Of a stretch of DNA of 45,674 nt, positions 1 to 7,651 are shown piece by piece (positions within the stretch are counted from its first letter, which is position 1; each line of letters begins with the position of its first letter). The stretch comes from Ktedonobacteria bacterium (GTDB taxonomy: Bacteria > Chloroflexota > Ktedonobacteria > Ktedonobacterales > JACDGC01), in the NCBI GenBank assembly GCA_027459705.1, contig DAIDHM010000229.1, positions 1-45,674 of the forward strand, in the 5' to 3' direction. The translations under genes and the position numbers were made by a program. The notes under the pieces are model-generated. The model was not told the origin of the DNA and made no database searches. It saw nothing but the letters and a program-made list of their open reading frames with translations.

Positions 1-178
1 CATATTTCAATGCTTCACCACGTCTGATATTCGCGACCCCCGCCTGTGCTACCGCCGAGACCGTTTGCTGCAGGGAATTTATGCGAACGACCGCGAACAC
101 GGAGAGAAGGACGGTCATGATGAGGGTCAACCCGAACCCCATCATGAGTTTCTGTTGGACCGAGAAGCGTTGCAGCAC
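1..178 (-). CDS. Membrane sensor / chemoreceptor-like protein, N-terminal fragment
   Basis: This is an open frame that runs off the left edge, with 59 residues visible. It starts at a GTG preceded by GGGAGG about 12 nt upstream. The protein opens with a short basic cytosolic stretch (LQRFSVQQK), then a hydrophobic helix at about residues 11-31, then a helical segment rich in V, A, Q and S (RINSLQQTVSAVAQAG). This is the usual opening of methyl-accepting chemotaxis receptors and 4HB/HAMP sensor kinases: a first transmembrane helix leading into a four-helix periplasmic bundle. The signalling domain lies outside the window, so the output (kinase, cyclase or chemoreceptor) cannot be told. A longer frame on the same strand (15-410) looks like a shadow. 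Confidence 0.6.
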   Translation of the reverse strand, partial: MLQRFSVQQKLMMGFGLTLIMTVLLSVFAVVRINSLQQTVSAVAQAGVANIRRGEALKY

Positions 179-419
179 AGGTATACCAATCCTCCCATAC
201 AATGATGCTACACGCCACTATCGGCACAACAATCATACCTCTGAACCTTGACGATACCGGTCCAATCCCGCCGTGCAACATGATCGCGACAGGCTCGACC
301 GTCTCAGGAACACCATGACGCGCCGCGTGCTCCCATGCCCAGTGAGAGAGTGCAAACCCTGGCCGGTGTATGGCACGCAACCCATTTGACGCCCAGTCGC
401 ATGGGGTCATAACGATACG

Positions 420-689
420 CTATGGTGTTGCTAATTGGGAAGCGACTTCCGCAATCGAGAGGCCGGCGATCGCGATCTGCTTATGGCGGCCGCTCGCCCC
501 GCGCATGATGGTGATGGCGCTGCGCGGAATGTTCAGGCGCCGTGCCAGCAATGCGATGACAGCGACATTAGCGGCACCCTCGACTGGCGGCGCCATCACC
601 CATATCTGCAGCAGATCATCCACCAATCGGACATCCTCGTGGCGGGCCCGTGGATGCACCTGCGCCATCAGGCGAAGGACGTCGGCCAT
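420..689 (-). CDS. DUF167 / YggU family protein
   Basis: An 89-residue protein of the DUF167 (YggU, UPF0235) family, small alpha/beta proteins of unknown function found across bacteria and archaea. The family signature is clear: the strand and turn VMAPPVEGAAN, the helix VIALLARRLN, and the strand-turn ITIMRGASGRHK. I chose the ATG at 689 because AGGAGG lies 8 nt upstream and the N terminus then matches family length; the frame stays open further upstream but that part looks non-coding. It lies downstream of the membrane-protein gene on the same strand (147 nt gap), possibly in the same transcript as dprA. Confidence 0.8.
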   Translation of the reverse strand: MADVLRLMAQVHPRARHEDVRLVDDLLQIWVMAPPVEGAANVAVIALLARRLNIPRSAITIMRGASGRHKQIAIAGLSIAEVASQLATP

Positions 690-836
690 CACCTGTGCCT
701 CCTGCAATGGTTCATATTGGGGAGCCCCAAACTCGCCCGAGGATGCGCATCTGCACGCCAGTCTAGATGGACGGAAGTCTGGCACCTGATCATTGGACTG
801 GCAAGCTACGAACGTCAGCCATGCGCTCCCAACAGG

Positions 837-1574
837 TCATCGGTCACGATTAAGCCGAACGTCGCCAGGCACTGGACGACCTGGGCTGAGCCCCCAGAGC
901 AGGATCGCGCCGAGCCATGCGGAGTATAAAAAGAGCGCGGCGGCCACCACGACGGGGATGATCATCGGCAGGACGCTATCCAGGTAATAAGCAGCTGGCG
1001 TCGCGGCCAGGGTGACCAGCCAGGCGAGCGCCCCCAACCAGATGATCCAGGTGGGAAAGTTGGCGACGCGCGCCAGAGCGATGGTCACGAGCGCGCCCGC
1101 CACGAAATAGCCGGTATTGCCCACCACGCCAGAGAGCACCGTGATGAGCCGATCACAGAGGTGGAAGAGGAAACGAATGGTCGTCGAATCGGACGTCACT
1201 GGGAGCGCGACATAATATGCCGCGATGGTCGGGAGCGCGCCGACCTGCAGACTGTCGCCAATCATATCGGCCGTTGCGGCGATCGTCGCCATGGGTACCG
1301 CCAGATGCAAGAGCACACCAGCGGCAGAGCGGTCCGCAAACACGCGCGCCAGTGCCCAGATGCTGAGCAGCAGTCCCAGACTGCCTCCCATCCACATCGT
1401 CCAACCAGCCACCCAGACGGATGTGTGCGCGGCAATGAAACGCAGGCGCGCGTCATCGCCCCCCGCGCCAGCCACCGTCCCGGGAGCCAGCAATAGCCCT
1501 GTATAGGCCAGAGGGATGAGATTGAGCGCCACTGCCAGGATCAGCGCGACCCGTGTGCCTGCTATCTTTGCCAT
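837..1574 (-). CDS. Multi-pass membrane protein of unknown function
   Basis: A 245-residue protein with about seven hydrophobic segments: residues 5-28, 52-75, 85-110, near 118-135, 155-178, 180-200 and 205-228. I recognise no catalytic motif. The general pattern, with paired helices and a conserved-looking HLCDR turn in the middle, recalls DUF4386-type membrane proteins, but I cannot confirm this. The start is the ATG at 1574, with GAGAGG 7 nt upstream; an in-frame ATG 81 nt further upstream would add a charged, non-membrane leader and has no clear ribosome site. It follows dprA by 77 nt on the same strand. Confidence 0.65.
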   Translation of the reverse strand: MAKIAGTRVALILAVALNLIPLAYTGLLLAPGTVAGAGGDDARLRFIAAHTSVWVAGWTMWMGGSLGLLLSIWALARVFADRSAAGVLLHLAVPMATIAATADMIGDSLQVGALPTIAAYYVALPVTSDSTTIRFLFHLCDRLITVLSGVVGNTGYFVAGALVTIALARVANFPTWIIWLGALAWLVTLAATPAAYYLDSVLPMIIPVVVAAALFLYSAWLGAILLWGLSPGRPVPGDVRLNRDR

Positions 1575-1651
1575 CAATCTACCTCTCACCAGGGGTAGCT
1601 CGGAGCGCCCCCTCCTGAACAATAGCACAGCTTGACAAGCGGGTGATAGCG

Positions 1652-3010
1652 TCACACACGCGCGTAGAGCATGCCTCCCAAATTGCGCGCCAACCCTTTC
1701 AACTCCAGCATCGCCAGCGCGCTTGAGACCGTGGCGATTGGTAAGCTGCTGTCGCGACAGAGGTCATCGATGTGGCGCGCATCGAGCGCCAGCATCTCCA
1801 GCAGACGCTGTTCGGCAGGATCCAGTGGCATGAGTTCGCGCATATCCATTTGCTCAGGCAACAGGTGCATGTTCAACGCATTGATGATATCTTCCGCGCT
1901 TTGCACCAACAGGGCGCCCTCTTGAATGCGGTTATGACACCCCGCGCTGGCTTTGCTGAAGATGCTCCCTGGTACGGCCATGACATCGCGCCCCTGATCG
2001 ATGGCAAAGTCTGCCGTCAGCAACGCGCCACTTTCCCGGGGCGCTTCGGCGATGACGGTCGCCAACGCCAACCCGCTGATAATGCGGTTGCGCGCGGGAA
2101 AGTTCCCCGCCTCGGGCGGCATGCCCACGCCATAATCCGAGACAATCGCCCCTTGCCGCACGATGCGCGCCGCCAATTGCGCATGTTCGGGTGGATAGAC
2201 AAGATCGACACCACACCCGAGGACGGCGATAGTCCGCCCGCCCGCGGCTAACGCGGCCGCATGCGCAACACCATCGATTCCCCGTGCCAATCCGCTGATG
2301 ATCGTCATCCCTTGCGTCGCCAGATCACGCGACAATCGCTCCGTCACCTGGCGACCATAGGTGGTCATGCCGCGCGTCCCGACGATCGCGATGGCGCGGG
2401 CATCCTGCGGTGCCAGGATGCCGCGCACATACAGCACTGGCGGTGGCGCCGTAATTTCTCGTAAGAGTTGTGGGTATTCTTCATCACTCAGGATCAACGC
2501 CGCCACTGCCAGATGATCGAGTCGCCGCATCTCGGTCCGGGGATCGATCTGTTGGCGTTGGCGCACTATGTCCTCCAGCGTGCGCGCATCGAAGCCCATC
2601 CCCCGCAGTTCGGTCGGCGATGCCACCCACGCGCTGGCGGCGTCGCCAAAATGATCCAGGAGGCGTTTGAACCGTACGGGACCGATCCCACGCACCCGGT
2701 TCCAGGCGACCCAATACGGGCGATCATCATTCGGGATCACACGCATCAGGTCTGGCGTTTGTTCGGAGGTCAGATAAGGGATGGCCGGTGGCGGATCGGC
2801 AATGGAAGGCGATTTCTCTGCTGTAGCAGCATCTCCGGAGAGCGCATCGGGGGATGCTTCGTCGCGCGTGCGGCCATCCCCCGGTGACGGGCGATCTGCG
2901 GTAATGCCAATTGGTTGGTCCGGGAGACCAGCCAGACTCGCTGCATCTGAGGGCTCGTTTGCGCGCGCCATGCTCAGTGCATTATCGGGTTCGTCATGCC
3001 CTCTCACCAT
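1652..3010 (-). CDS. dprA: DNA processing protein DprA (DNA uptake / recombination mediator)
   Basis: A 452-residue DprA. In transformable bacteria DprA binds incoming single-stranded DNA and loads RecA. The order is: a Pro/Asp/Ala-rich extension (residues 1-95) not seen in typical family members; a helix-hairpin-helix region (about 100-155, VRGIGPVRFKRLL); the Rossmann-like DprA core with IVGTRGMTTYGR (209-220), SGLARGIDGVAH (239-250), VLGCGVDLVYPPEH (263-276) and FPARNRIISGLA (304-315); and a C-terminal winged-helix domain (about 395-452). It starts 12 nt after the stop of the MerR-like gene, and its GAAGGG ribosome site falls at that stop, so the two are probably translationally coupled. 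The true start could lie inside the disordered extension. Confidence 0.93.
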   Translation of the reverse strand: MVRGHDEPDNALSMARANEPSDAASLAGLPDQPIGITADRPSPGDGRTRDEASPDALSGDAATAEKSPSIADPPPAIPYLTSEQTPDLMRVIPNDDRPYWVAWNRVRGIGPVRFKRLLDHFGDAASAWVASPTELRGMGFDARTLEDIVRQRQQIDPRTEMRRLDHLAVAALILSDEEYPQLLREITAPPPVLYVRGILAPQDARAIAIVGTRGMTTYGRQVTERLSRDLATQGMTIISGLARGIDGVAHAAALAAGGRTIAVLGCGVDLVYPPEHAQLAARIVRQGAIVSDYGVGMPPEAGNFPARNRIISGLALATVIAEAPRESGALLTADFAIDQGRDVMAVPGSIFSKASAGCHNRIQEGALLVQSAEDIINALNMHLLPEQMDMRELMPLDPAEQRLLEMLALDARHIDDLCRDSSLPIATVSSALAMLELKGLARNLGGMLYARV

Positions 3011-3022
3011 TGCTGCATCCCT

Positions 3023-4309
3023 TCAGGTGCGTAACATTGCCGCGACATTCTGTGTCGCCTCACCAGGCGTTGCCCCCAAATAGATGCCGCCAGATCGTTG
3101 GCGTAACTCCGCATGGCGTGCCAGAGCCTGCCCAACAAGGACGAACTTGGGAGGATGCTCTGTATGCAGGTTGCGCAGGTTATTCGCCAGATGCCGGACG
3201 AGTTTGAGGCGCGCGGTCGATTGCAGTGTCAATGCCAGCAAGCGTGGCATATGCTGACGTGCTTCGGCCACTAACCCTGCCGCGTCGACTTCCTGGCCAA
3301 AGTAGATCACGCGCAGACCGCTCCGTCGCCAGAATACTGCCAGCATCAATGCGTCAATCTCATGCGGCTCATCTGGGCCACAAGCAATGAAGGTCAGGGG
3401 CGCTTCTGGGATGATGGGAGTGGTATCGAAGATACGAAACAAGCGGGACTTGAAGAAATTCATCGCAAACAGGAGTTCGGGACGACTCATCTCGCGCCGT
3501 TGGGTCAGTTCTGTCACGCGCGACATTGCCGACGAGATGAGGACCTGGCACACTTCGTTGACAGGGTGGGAAGAAAATGCCTGATCCAGGATCCCAGTCG
3601 CATTATAGACATCCAATAATTGCAATGCTCTGGTCAGCGGGATCACCATATCCACCAGCGCCACCTGGCCACCAACATGAGGCATCCCCGGTATCGCGCC
3701 ACCGGCGATTGGCTGGGATGGGGTTGGTCGCTGAATGGGTTGCGACTGGCCAGATCGGGGCAGCGACTGGGATGGAGTCGGTCGCTGAATGGGCTGCGAC
3801 TGACCAGATCGGGGCAGCGGTTGGGATGGCGGACTGGAGGGAAGAGACGCGGACAGTGATTGCTGGGCAAGGGGCGCCGAGAGGGACGATTGCCCTTTGA
3901 TCGCGAGCATGTGCTCACGCAACGCATCAGCGGCGAGTTGAGGATGCACGCCGAACACAACTTGTTCTCGCAGCCAGACCAGCGCCATCAGATCACGCTC
4001 AGAGTACCGCGCATTGGTCGTCGGATCTCCCGTGCTATCGCGTGGCGGGACCCCTAAGTTTTGCTCCCAGGAATACAGCGTGAGCGGGCGAACTCCCACG
4101 AACTCCGCTACCGAGGTCAGGTCATAGCGTGGCGCATCAGAATACAGCAGGAGATTGGGAAGGGGGGCATGCGCCATCGCGCCACGCCCCACAGGGTGGG
4201 TCTGCCGTTTCGTCCAATGTGCTCCATCGCGGCGTCCGTCAAGCGGCCGCGAGGGAGTTCCAGAGGATGCTGTTCTTCCATCGTCTGGTGGTTGCTGGCC
4301 TTGTGTCAT
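3023..4309 (-). CDS. MerR-type regulator with a C-terminal B12-binding-like domain (CarH/LitR relative)
   Basis: A 428-residue protein. It has an N-terminal MerR-type winged helix (about residues 58-120: LTSVAEFVGV, LTLYSWEQNLG, RYSERDL), a low-complexity Pro/Gln/Ser linker with two 18-residue repeats, a helical domain (about 215-290), and a B12-binding-like Rossmann domain (about 300-428: PLTFIACGPDEPHEIDALML, VIYFGQEVD, FVLVGQAL). Proteins of this build, such as CarH and LitR, are light-sensitive repressors using adenosylcobalamin. Here the lower His motif appears as EPH, but the Trp-x9-Glu-His signature of the helical domain is not visible. The start at 4309 has GAGGA 8-9 nt upstream; 4324 is an alternative. 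It is probably self-regulated through the palindrome at 4390-4435. Confidence 0.82.
   Translation of the reverse strand: MTQGQQPPDDGRTASSGTPSRPLDGRRDGAHWTKRQTHPVGRGAMAHAPLPNLLLYSDAPRYDLTSVAEFVGVRPLTLYSWEQNLGVPPRDSTGDPTTNARYSERDLMALVWLREQVVFGVHPQLAADALREHMLAIKGQSSLSAPLAQQSLSASLPSSPPSQPLPRSGQSQPIQRPTPSQSLPRSGQSQPIQRPTPSQPIAGGAIPGMPHVGGQVALVDMVIPLTRALQLLDVYNATGILDQAFSSHPVNEVCQVLISSAMSRVTELTQRREMSRPELLFAMNFFKSRLFRIFDTTPIIPEAPLTFIACGPDEPHEIDALMLAVFWRRSGLRVIYFGQEVDAAGLVAEARQHMPRLLALTLQSTARLKLVRHLANNLRNLHTEHPPKFVLVGQALARHAELRQRSGGIYLGATPGEATQNVAAMLRT
3713..3832 (-). repeat. 54-bp tandem repeat in the MerR linker
   Basis: Two near-identical 54-bp units (3713-3766 and 3767-3820) and the start of a third lie in frame in the linker of the MerR/B12-like regulator. 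Each encodes an 18-residue block containing LPRSGQSQPIQRPTPSQ. The copies differ at only a few bases, so the duplication is recent. It probably lengthens a flexible tether between the DNA-binding and sensor domains. Confidence 0.9.
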
Positions 4310-4352
4310 ATCGCCAATCCTCATGTGTTTTCTCTGTTCACGTTTTTTGCGC

Positions 4353-4380
4353 GCTATAGTCGTTGCTGATCTGGGTACAA
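4353..4380 (-). promoter_or_regulatory. Candidate promoter of the MerR-like gene
   Basis: On the minus strand there is TTGTAC (4380-4375), a 16-nt spacer, then TATAGC (4358-4353). Transcription would begin near 4346, about 40 nt before the ATG at 4309. The large palindrome lies just upstream of the -35. A second, weaker candidate is the extended -10 TGCTACAAT at 4489-4481. Confidence 0.4.
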
Positions 4381-4389
4381 TAGGCGCGG

Positions 4390-4435
4390 GTATGTGTGGT
4401 AATGCGCCGCGCACGCGGTGCGTCACCACACATAC
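4390..4435. promoter_or_regulatory. 46-nt near-perfect palindrome upstream of the MerR-like gene
   Basis: The arms GTATGTGTGGT (4390-4400) and ACCACACATAC (4425-4435) match perfectly over 11 bp. Pairing continues inward to a 21-bp stem with a GCAC loop, with one A-C mismatch and two G-U pairs if read as plus-strand RNA. It sits 10 nt upstream of the candidate -35 and has no T-tract, so an operator for a dimeric or tetrameric regulator is more likely than a terminator. The adjacent gene product is the obvious candidate ligand. Confidence 0.6.
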
Positions 4436-4898
4436 GGATGCGACTCTCACTTTGTATGCAAATAGCGCCATCAATATCGCATTGTAGCATACAACAAGAG
4501 GCGGCCGACCTCTCTGCACGCTGCACTGCTGCCAGACGCAGCATACACGATGATCATTCCACGTGTAGTGGGCGGTGAAATCAGAGTCACACAGCGATCT
4601 GGCGCGGGAAGATGTTTTGCATGATGGGCATCTTCATGTCGAGTCACGCGCAGGTTGCCCACCATGGGGTGACTTTTGGCCTATTGCTGGTTTGCCAGAT
4701 GGAGAACAATCACAAGTTTCGACGAGGGAGAGATCCTCATCTGAATCAGGGAGACGGCCGTCTATCGGAGAGCAGTCTGAGCTCATCTGCAAGGACCATT
4801 GTCATGGACAACCATTTCCCGCTATGATGGATCAACAGTTTGTTGATTGCAATTTTCGCCACCCTCGCCGCCCACCTGGCAAGGAATGCGAATGACCC
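4436..4898. other. Divergent intergenic region, no gene recognised
   Basis: This lies between the MerR-like gene (minus) and the histidine kinase (plus). It holds an 8-bp inverted repeat, TTGTATGC (4452-4459) and GCATACAA (4487-4494), a 7-bp hairpin (4608-4635) and a candidate kinase promoter. Short overlapping frames on the plus strand have no convincing coding character. ATGATGGATCA occurs at 4823 and again at 4914, the second copy being in the kinase start. Confidence 0.5.
4799..4828 (+). promoter_or_regulatory. Candidate promoter of the histidine kinase gene
   Basis: TTGTCA (4799-4804), an 18-nt spacer and TATGAT (4823-4828) precede the kinase start by about 70-90 nt. The match to the sigma-70 consensus is fair; nothing else in the region is better placed. 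Confidence 0.4.
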
Positions 4899-7433
4899 AT
4901 GAGCCAGGAGACGATGATGGATCAGCAGTCCACCGCGACATGGAATCCCGCGCGCGCGGACGCATTGCGCGCCGCCCTCGATGAAATCATCCTCATCGTT
5001 GGATCGGATCTGTGTCTTCACACAGGGCAGGAAGACTGGTCAGCCTATACAGGGCTCAGCGTCGAGCAGTGCGTAGGGACGCAATGGCAGCAGGCTTTGC
5101 TTCAAACAGATTGTCATACCCTTAAAGCATGCCTCACCGATCCCGATCGACCAGGACAACGGTTGGTCATATCACTCCGCATTCGCGATGCCGCAGGAAT
5201 TTTCCATCTGCACGAATGGCGTATTGCCCCTACCATCCCCGGTGAGAATGCCGTCATCGAATGGATCTGTGTTATCCGCCAGGTCCCCAGGGAAATCCCA
5301 TTTTTGCAGCACCTCTTTGCGCACATGGAACAGGGGGCGATCATACAAGACGCGCAAGGGACCATCATCGCGGCGAATCCCGCCGCGCAACGCATCCTGG
5401 GCGTGACACTGGATCAATTATCAGGCCGCACCTCGCATGATGCGCGCTGGCGAGCTATTCGCGAAGATGGCTCACCCTTTCCTGGCGATCAACACCCGGC
5501 GATGCGCGCGCTGGCGAGCCAGACTGTGATCCGCGATATTATGGGCGTCTGGCACCCGGTTGAGGCAAGCTATCATTGGATCCTCATCAGCTCCACACCT
5601 CTTTCGCCCAATAACGCTCTGATGACCGGCGTGATCTCTACATTTGACGATATCACCACGCTGAAAGCCGCACAGGATACCATTCGTACCCATGCCGCCG
5701 AGTTAGAAGCGATCTTTGATGCATTGACGGATGGGATCGTGGTCTATAATGCACTTGGCCAAATTACCCACATCAATGCCGCGCTCCAGCGTATGGCGGG
5801 CGTCAATCATTATTACGATTTTTTCTTATCTGTGGAAGAACGCCTCAGTGTCTCGCCTCTTTATACCTTGCGAGGTGATCTGGTTCCACCAGAACAGTGG
5901 CCCGTCCAACGAGTTTTGCGCGGGGAAATCCTGGCAAACTCCACGCTCGAACGGCTGTGGATGCGCACCGCTGATGCTGGTGATATTTTGTTGAGCATCA
6001 GCGGCAGCCCTGTCCTCAGCGCCTCTGGGGAGATCACTGGCGCGATCCTCATCATTCGGGATGAGACGGAGCGCTACTTACTCGAAGGCCATGTCGCATA
6101 TACGATTGAGACCTTATTGCGGATTGAAGAACAACTGGCGATCCAGCCTCCGAAAATGGGTGGTGGCGACCCCTTGCCGATTGATGATGCACTGCTGGCT
6201 CAAATTATGGAGACCACCCGCCGTGTCCTCAAACTAGATCGCACCAGTCTGCTACTCTTTGATTACGAGCACGACAGCATGCTGATGCGCGCGGTGGCGG
6301 TGAAACCGCCGGAACTGGAGCAAGATTGGCGGGAGAGCATAGCGCGGACACGTCTTAGCGAATGGTTCGACGCACCGCTCATGCGCCGTCTGACCGCTGG
6401 GGAGGTCATCATTCAACCACCGCGTCCGACGGTCAACATCCCCAACAACCCGCGTATCATTATGCTCAATCCAATCATCATTGACAATAATTTATTGGGT
6501 TGTATGACAGGGAGTTACCTCAGCGCTATCCCCTATAATATCGAGGTTATCACCCCGCTGGCACGCTCTGTCAGCCGACTCATGGGCCTGATATTCGAAC
6601 GCTTCCATACGCAACAGGAACGTGAACGGTTGCGCTGGATGCAAGAGGAATTCATCAACATCGCGAGCCATGAATTGCGTGCGCCACTGACACCCCTCCT
6701 GCTGGCGAGCCAGATGGTGCAACGCGCGGCACGCAAACCTGGCCAGGAAGCAAGAATTATTCATCTGGCAGAAGAGATTGCGCTCCACGCAAAACGGATG
6801 AATCGCATGGTCGACGATATGTTGAACATGACGCGCATTGAAGCGGGACGATTCACCCTCGTGCCCGCTCCTTGTGATCTCGCCGCAACGATCCGCGATG
6901 CGATTCAGACGCAGCACGACCTGACCCATCGCGACTTGCTGTTGGTTGGCGCGGATGCACCCATTGAAGCGGTAGTAGACGCCGAACGTATCTGGCAGGT
7001 GCTGACAAATCTGGTGAGCAACGCAATTAAGTACTCCCCATCGCCCTCGCCAGTGGAGGTGTTGGTGGAGCAAATGGCGAAGGATCAAGCGCCCTGGTTG
7101 CGGGTAAGTGTGCACGATGCCGGGCCGGGTATTCCAGCCAGCGCGCTCCCCCACCTCTTCCAGCGATTCTATCGGGTCATCGCCACGCAGGAATCGTCAC
7201 AAGATGGCTTGGGGCTGGGGCTCTATATCGCCCATTCGATCATCCACAGCCATGGCGGCACAATATGGGTAGAGACTACCGAAGGCGTTGGTTCGACGTT
7301 TATCGCGGAATTTCCGCTCTTTGCTGGGGAACTGCGCGAAAACACAGAAGCTGCAGAGGACAGCGGCCGAGGTGCGGACAGTGCCTCAATCACCGACCGC
7401 CAATTGCCCGGTGATTCCGCAGAACATCCATAG
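4899..7433 (+). CDS. Orphan sensor histidine kinase with PAS and GAF domains
   Basis: An 844-residue soluble kinase with no transmembrane helix. It has about three PAS-like modules (residues 25-130, 133-255 and 262-390; the second has GAIIQDAQGTIIAANPAA), a GAF-like domain (about 420-570), then HisKA and HATPase_c. The phospho-acceptor is His591 in the H-box FINIASHELRAPLTP; the N-box is LVSNAIKYSP (near 708), G1 is DAGPGIP (near 740) and G2 is GLGLGLYIA (near 770). These are all the catalytic motifs, so the kinase should be active. No response regulator lies nearby. The start at 4899 has a distant AAGGA; the ATGs at 4914 and 4917 are attractive alternatives because AGGAG ends at 4910, giving 6 nt to 4917. 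It is divergent from the MerR/B12-like regulator, suggesting shared light, redox or ligand control (inference). Confidence 0.9.
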   Translation: MSQETMMDQQSTATWNPARADALRAALDEIILIVGSDLCLHTGQEDWSAYTGLSVEQCVGTQWQQALLQTDCHTLKACLTDPDRPGQRLVISLRIRDAAGIFHLHEWRIAPTIPGENAVIEWICVIRQVPREIPFLQHLFAHMEQGAIIQDAQGTIIAANPAAQRILGVTLDQLSGRTSHDARWRAIREDGSPFPGDQHPAMRALASQTVIRDIMGVWHPVEASYHWILISSTPLSPNNALMTGVISTFDDITTLKAAQDTIRTHAAELEAIFDALTDGIVVYNALGQITHINAALQRMAGVNHYYDFFLSVEERLSVSPLYTLRGDLVPPEQWPVQRVLRGEILANSTLERLWMRTADAGDILLSISGSPVLSASGEITGAILIIRDETERYLLEGHVAYTIETLLRIEEQLAIQPPKMGGGDPLPIDDALLAQIMETTRRVLKLDRTSLLLFDYEHDSMLMRAVAVKPPELEQDWRESIARTRLSEWFDAPLMRRLTAGEVIIQPPRPTVNIPNNPRIIMLNPIIIDNNLLGCMTGSYLSAIPYNIEVITPLARSVSRLMGLIFERFHTQQERERLRWMQEEFINIASHELRAPLTPLLLASQMVQRAARKPGQEARIIHLAEEIALHAKRMNRMVDDMLNMTRIEAGRFTLVPAPCDLAATIRDAIQTQHDLTHRDLLLVGADAPIEAVVDAERIWQVLTNLVSNAIKYSPSPSPVEVLVEQMAKDQAPWLRVSVHDAGPGIPASALPHLFQRFYRVIATQESSQDGLGLGLYIAHSIIHSHGGTIWVETTEGVGSTFIAEFPLFAGELRENTEAAEDSGRGADSASITDRQLPGDSAEHP

Positions 7434-7524
7434 ATTTTGCGGAATTTCGGCGGATATTCCCTGAAGTTCCCTTCATTCACGCTGGCTGTGCGGCCGTGGA
7501 GTCGATAGCGCGTTACCGTGGCGA

Positions 7525-7554
7525 TTGACCATTGTTTCCTAGATAACATATACT
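7525..7554 (+). promoter_or_regulatory. Candidate icd promoter
   Basis: TTGACC (7525-7530), an 18-nt spacer, then TATACT (7549-7554). Transcription would start near 7561, giving a leader of about 90 nt before the GTG start of icd. Confidence 0.55.
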
Positions 7555-7651
7555 GCCCTCAGGCACAGAGTGCAATGTCGTTCCTCAGGGCCTGGTTGAT
7601 GACCTGACCGCCGAGGACCTCAACCCTCACACCAACAACGAGAGGTTTCTT

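Noticed and set aside
15-410. 131-codon minus-strand ORF
   Set aside because: Its composition is not protein-like and it overlaps, in another phase, the better frame 1-178 that encodes a membrane helix.
3713-3832. Possible CRISPR-like repeat
   Set aside because: The units are directly abutting and in coding frame, with no spacers; it is a protein repeat.
4575-4895. Overlapping plus-strand ORFs before the histidine kinase
   Set aside because: No ribosome sites, odd composition, and they cover the likely kinase promoter.
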